Part shown: positions 59,601-64,000 of the stretch, in pieces
Layout: every line of letters begins with the position of its first letter
Numbering within the stretch: position 1 is the stretch's first letter
Assembly: GCF_004379255.2 (NCBI RefSeq)
Contig: NC_056032.1
Span: 29,733,322 to 29,797,321 of the forward strand
Length of the DNA stretch: 64,000 nucleotides
Direction of reading: 5' to 3'
Source: Salvia splendens
Taxonomy: Eukaryota; Streptophyta; Magnoliopsida; Lamiales; Lamiaceae
Translations under genes and position numbers: made by a program
Notes under the pieces: model-generated
What the model was told of the DNA's origin: nothing
The model's database searches: none
Seen by the model: the letters and a program-made list of their open reading frames with translations, nothing else

Positions 59601-59806
59601 CTTGCTCATTTGTTACTGATCAATTCTTATCTCTAAATACCTAAATACGTGCAAAATCCAAGCTTATCAGGTATGGTGGATAAATTTATTGGACCAAGAA
59701 GAATGGTTATGTGAGTTGCCCAAGTTGTTTGAACAACCTGGAGCAGCAGCCACCTAAGAACCATCAATTAAGGCCAAAACTCTCAACACAGGCTTAAGCT
59801 TATGCA
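59601..59806. other. Junction between the Copia remnant and the Tekay element, unassigned
   Basis: No domain could be read here on either strand, and I find no LTR border or target duplication. The last bases before 59807 probably belong to the Tekay polyprotein, whose gag is missing. Confidence 0.4.
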
Positions 59807-62800
59807 ATGAGGCTGAAGCAGCCAGAGGTGAACCAAAGAAATTTGGCAGGCATGTGTAAGCTCTTCAACACACCCGTTATGCTTCTGTTTGATACTGGTG
59901 CTTCGCATTCCTTTATTTTTGCAAATTGCGTGACTACCTTGAACCTCGTTACTAAAGATTCAGAACATAAGATGGAAGTACCTTCCCCGGTAGGAGGTTG
60001 TATACTAATTTCTAGTACTTGCTCGGACTTAGAAGTCACTCTGGGCGAACTTAAGATTGTAGCGAACAACTTGAGTGTTATGATCATGTGGGATGTGGAC
60101 ATAATATTAGGAATGGACTGGCTGACTGAAAACCATGCCACGATCATGTGCAAAGGGAGACAAATTTCTTTTAGAACCCCCGAAGGTGAAGCTACACACT
60201 TTCACGGAATTTCTATAGGAATGCAAAAATCTGTAATCTCGATGTTGCAAGCCAACAAGCTGATGAAGAAAGGATGCCCTGCATACCTTGTCTATCTGAA
60301 CAAAGAGGAAAAAGACGAAAGGAAATTAGAAGAGGTCGACATCGCTCGCGAATTTTCGGATGTGTTTCCAAACACACTACCGGGTTTGCCGCCAAACAGG
60401 CAAGTGGAGTTCACTATATATCTAGAACCAGGATCTGCCCCGGTATCGAAGGCACCATATCGAATGTCCCCAAAGGAACTAGATGAACTGAAGGTACAGA
60501 TGCAAGAACTCCTGGACCTGGGATTCATCAGACCCAGCATCTCGCCATGGGAAGCACCTGTACTATTCGTCAAGAAGAAAGACGGGACCATGAGAATGTG
60601 TGTGGACTACCGAGAGCTTAACAAGCTGACTCTCAAGAACAAGTATCCCCTACCCAGGATGGACGATTTGTTGGACCAGCTCAAAGGAGCTAGCGTATTT
60701 TCTAAGATGGATCTGAAATCGGGATATCACCAGCTGAAGATTAAACCAGCGGATGTGCCCTAGACGGCCTTTCGGAACCCGATATGGTCACTATGAGTTT
60801 ACTGTGGTGCCGTTTGGACTAAAGAATAGAAATGAGCATTTGAGGACTGTTCTAGAGATGCTTCGGGCGGAGAAGCTTTACACCAAATTCAACAAGTGCA
60901 AATTTTGGCTAGACGAGGTGAATTTCCTTGGACATATTGTGACAGCCGATGGAATCCGAGTGGATCCTGCAAAAGTAGTGGCGTTACGAAACTGGAAAGT
61001 ACCGACTACACCCAATGAAATTCGAATTTTCTTAGGACTAGCTGACTATTATAGGTGATTCATTGAAGGATTCTTGAAGATCGCAAAGCCAATGACTCAG
61101 CAACTTAAGAAAGGAACTAAGGTCTCTTGGTCTCCTGAGTGCGAAGCGAGTTTTCAACTGTTAAAAGAGAAATTGACCAGCGCACCCGTACTAGCAGTCC
61201 CAGAGCCAGGGACGGACTACGTTGTTTATACGGATGCCTCCAAGAGAGGACTTGGATGTGTGTTGATGCAGAATGGGAAGGTGATCGCTTATGCAACTCA
61301 GGCCACACGAGCTCAACTATCCAACACACGACCTAGAGCTGGCGGCAGTGGTCCACGCCTTGAAAATTTGGAGACACCACCTATATGGAGTTAGGTGTGA
61401 AATTTTCACGGACCACAAGAGTCTCAAATACTTCTTCGAGCAAAAGGACTTGAATATGCGGCAGAGGAGATGGCTCGAACTAGTAAAAGACTATGACTGC
61501 AGCATAAATTACCACCCGGGCAAGCCAACGTTGTGGCAGACGCGTTGAGCCGGAAGGCTCAACACCAAGTAGCAGTCCTGTTCACCCAGGAAGAGGAACT
61601 GCTGCGAGAATTCGACAGAATGAGTTTAGAAATGGTGCGAGCACCCGAGACGGTAGAAAGCATAGTTTCTACTCTAGTAGTTATTCCCGATTTAAGAGGT
61701 AGAATCATCGAGGCCTAGAGACGGGACGAAACTCTAGAGAAGTTGCGCCTAAAAGTGAGAACGGGCCAACAAGGGAATTATCAGGAGGAGGCAGACAACA
61801 CACTCACGTTCGAAGGGAGATTGTGTGTGCCAAACCAGGAAGAGCTAAACGAGATAATGAGCGAGGCGCACGATACTCCATACACCGCCCACCCAGGGAG
61901 TACAAAGATGTATCGGGACTTGAAGAAGTTTTGGTGGGACGGTATGAAGAGAGATATAGCATCTTTCGTTGAGAAGTGTCTTGCCTGTCAACAAGTGAAG
62001 GCACTGCACCAACGACCCTATGGGAAGTTACAGCAGTTGGAGATTCCCGAGTGGAAATGGGAACACATAGCTATGGATTTCGTCAGGGGATTACCGAAAT
62101 CTCAAAAAGGAAATACTGCAATTTGGGTGATAGTCGATCGTCTCACTAAGAGCGCCCATTTTGTACCAATACCTATTACGTACGGGTCAGAGAAGCTAGC
62201 CCAGTTGTACTTGAGGGAGATCATTCGCCTGCATGGCGTACCAGCGACGATCACGTCAGACAGAGATGTTAAATTCACGTCCAAATTTTGGAAGAGCCTA
62301 CAGAAAGAGCTAGGGACGCAGCTGAATTTTAACACTGCTTTTCATCCACAGACCGATGGACTGTCGGAAAGAACGATTCAAACGCTCGAGGATATGCTAA
62401 GGGCAGTAGTGCTCGATAGATGGAGCAATTGGGAACAAGTACTGCCGTTAATAGAGTTTGCCTATAACAATAGCTACCAGACAACGATTGATATGACTCT
62501 GTACGGGATAAAGTGTAGATCACCCCTCTATTGGGACGAGGTCGGTGAGAGGAAAATTTTGGGCCCAGATGCGATCGAAGAGAGGATAGAAGTTGTCAGA
62601 AAGATTTGAGAGGGGATCAAGGAGGCTCAGGACAGATAGAAGTCCTATGCAGATATTCGGTGAACTGGTTTGCAATTTAATGTGGGAGATAAAGTTTTCT
62701 TGAAAGTATCGCCCTCGAAGGGGATAGCCAGATTTGGAGTCAAGGGAAAACTCCGGCCCCGGTACATAGGACCGTATGAGATTTTGGAAGCGGTCGGACC

Positions 62801-63119
62801 AGTAGCCTATCGATTGGCGCTACCGCCAATCTTTGGAAACGTTCACAATGTGTTCCATGTATCCCAGCTTAGAAAGTATGTGTTTGATCCAAAGTATGAG
62901 ATGATAATAAACCCGGATCTGAGCTATGAGGAAATGCCAAAAGTAATTTTGGATAGGAAAGTGCAACAATTAAGGAATAAGTCTATCACTTCGGTGAAAG
63001 TACTGTGGGAGCACCACGGGCAAGAAGAAGCCACGTGGAAGTTGGAGGATAAGATGAAGGAGCGATGCCCGAGCTTTTCGAGTAGAGCTGCACAAATTTC
63101 GGGACAAAATTTCTTTTAA
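59807..63119 (+). pseudogene. Tekay/Del chromovirus pol, 5'-truncated and inactive
   Basis: Domains run in order. Protease has [12 protein letters not shown] near 59890 and [13 protein letters not shown] near 60095. Reverse transcriptase has [20 protein letters not shown] near 60600, then EFTVVPFGLKN at 60800, which jumps directly to EHLRTVLEMLRAEKLY, so the segment with the catalytic xxDD box is gone. RNase H starts near 61210 (VVYTDASKRGLGCVL). Integrase (61743-62609) has a finger ending CLACQQVK, aspartates in MDFVRGLP and TSDRD, and the glutamate in GLSERTIQ. The end (62670-63119) has LRNKSITSVKVLWEHHGQEE, a chromodomain-like module typical of Tekay/Del. Lesions include TAG at 60761, TGA at 61057, frame changes near 60770, 61300 and 61526, TAG at 61716, and three stops at 62607-62665. 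Confidence 0.88.
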
Positions 63120-63130
63120 GGAGGGTGGAA

Positions 63131-64000
63131 TGTGACGCTCCAGAATTTCGATCATTTCTTACGAGATAAACCGAATTTATTAGCCTAATTAATTTCCTTT
63201 AGAAGACGTGTAATCATAGAATCCTTGTTGTATTTTCGACCTTGGGGTAAGCTAAGTATTTGTGTTGTTGGAAGAAATAAAGTGCAAGGAAATTTAAGTT
63301 TAAGGATAAAAGTAGAAGATAAACTTTTATTAGATAAATACTTGGAGGAATTAAATACAAGTAGTACATGCCACAATTCTCACTTAAAGAGGCTACACTA
63401 CACTTGTAAAAAACAACACAAGAAGAGAAACACTAACTATATTTCTGCAGTACAAGATCTACTCTACTCTCTTCTATTCCCCATCCTTCTCGAAGTTGGC
63501 TCTCTATATGACTCCAAAAGTCTTGACAGCCTTGGACACCAAGGAAGCCTGCATGCAGATTTACACAAAAAAGGGGATTAGAATAGACTCATAGATGGGA
63601 ATAGGGTGAGACCAAACAAAATATAGGAGAGGATGGTGATGAGCTAAGCGAGACAGCCAAGGACCCAAATCAAGGATGTAAGATTCAGCCAAACTGTTCT
63701 ATTTCAACTTTCATAATCTGAGAATCAAAACAAAACTGCCACAAGTAGGGAGGCTCAACCACAAGCTCAAAATAGAAGGGTAGAGCTCCCCTTTATCGAG
63801 GCTCAAGGAGCCAGCCAAGAGAGGGAATCTATTTGCCCAGAATTTCAACAAATAGGTAGGCTTTGTCCCCAAGTTTCAGGCACAAGTTGCCAATAGTGAG
63901 AGCTATATAAGGAGCCACAGCCCTCCTCTTCTCCCCCACTTTTCGATCACCATAAGCTTCACAATATATCATAGAAGAGAGCAGCAAGGGGGAGGAGCAA
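63131..64000 (+). mobile_element. Tekay element 3' LTR, running off the window
   Basis: The LTR begins TGTGACGCTCCAG directly after a purine tract (AAGGAGGGTGGAA), 12 bases beyond the pol stop. That start matches the TGTAACGCCCC type seen in Tekay/Del LTRs. CTATATAAGG at 63903-63912 with a CT-rich follow-up is the likely promoter, so most of this stretch is U3. The end is outside the window. Confidence 0.8.

Noticed and set aside
59807..63119. Integrated pararetrovirus or other viral sequence
   Set aside because: The domain order protease-RT-RNase H-integrase-chromodomain followed by an LTR is that of a Ty3/Gypsy chromovirus; no movement or coat protein was seen anywhere in the window.

Overview
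This is a stretch of plant nuclear chromosome, almost certainly from a eudicot (possibly an asterid; the species cannot be read from the sequence). The evidence is two intron-rich host genes with plant-type splice sites (RAPTOR1 and a TOM1-like VHS/GAT gene), plant lineages of LTR retrotransposons (Tat, Athila, Tekay/Del and Copia), PIF/Harbinger and hAT DNA transposons, and about ten Stowaway-type MITEs with CTCCCTCCGT ends. About three quarters of the window is transposon-derived.

Layout. 1-3303: the 3' part of a Tat-lineage Ty3/Gypsy element (RNase H, integrase, repeat-rich 3' leader, LTR). 3304-5932: AT-rich intergenic DNA with an LTR-like remnant and half a MITE. 5933-8531: two neighbouring PIF/Harbinger elements, each framed by TAA; one holds the start of a transposase, the other a broken Myb/SANT-like ORF1. 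8546-9226: MITE pieces. 9570-39651: a decayed hAT transposon whose BED-finger transposase gene was split near its start by a large Athila-type retrotransposon insertion (10818-36567, 5-bp duplication ATTAG). That insertion lies on the minus strand and has the form LTR-internal-LTR-internal-LTR, with two nearly identical internal regions.

41574-50718 (+) is RAPTOR1, the substrate-presenting subunit of the TOR complex, with 23 coding exons that stay in frame for 1375 residues. 52208-55538 (-) is a TOM1-like (TOL) ubiquitin-sorting protein of 611 residues in nine coding exons. The two genes converge. They are the only host genes I can support, and both look intact. 55877-59600 is AT-rich DNA with MITEs and the end of a Copia pol, itself split by a MITE. 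59807-64000 is a truncated Tekay/Del chromovirus: a broken pol with the reverse-transcriptase active site deleted, then an LTR running off the right edge.

The points most worth a second look are the three-LTR Athila array (true tandem duplication or assembly artefact), the strong excess in that element of the palindrome CTGRYCAG, a set of near-identical hairpins before its 3' LTR, and its third ORF, a coiled-coil protein interrupted by one in-frame TGA.
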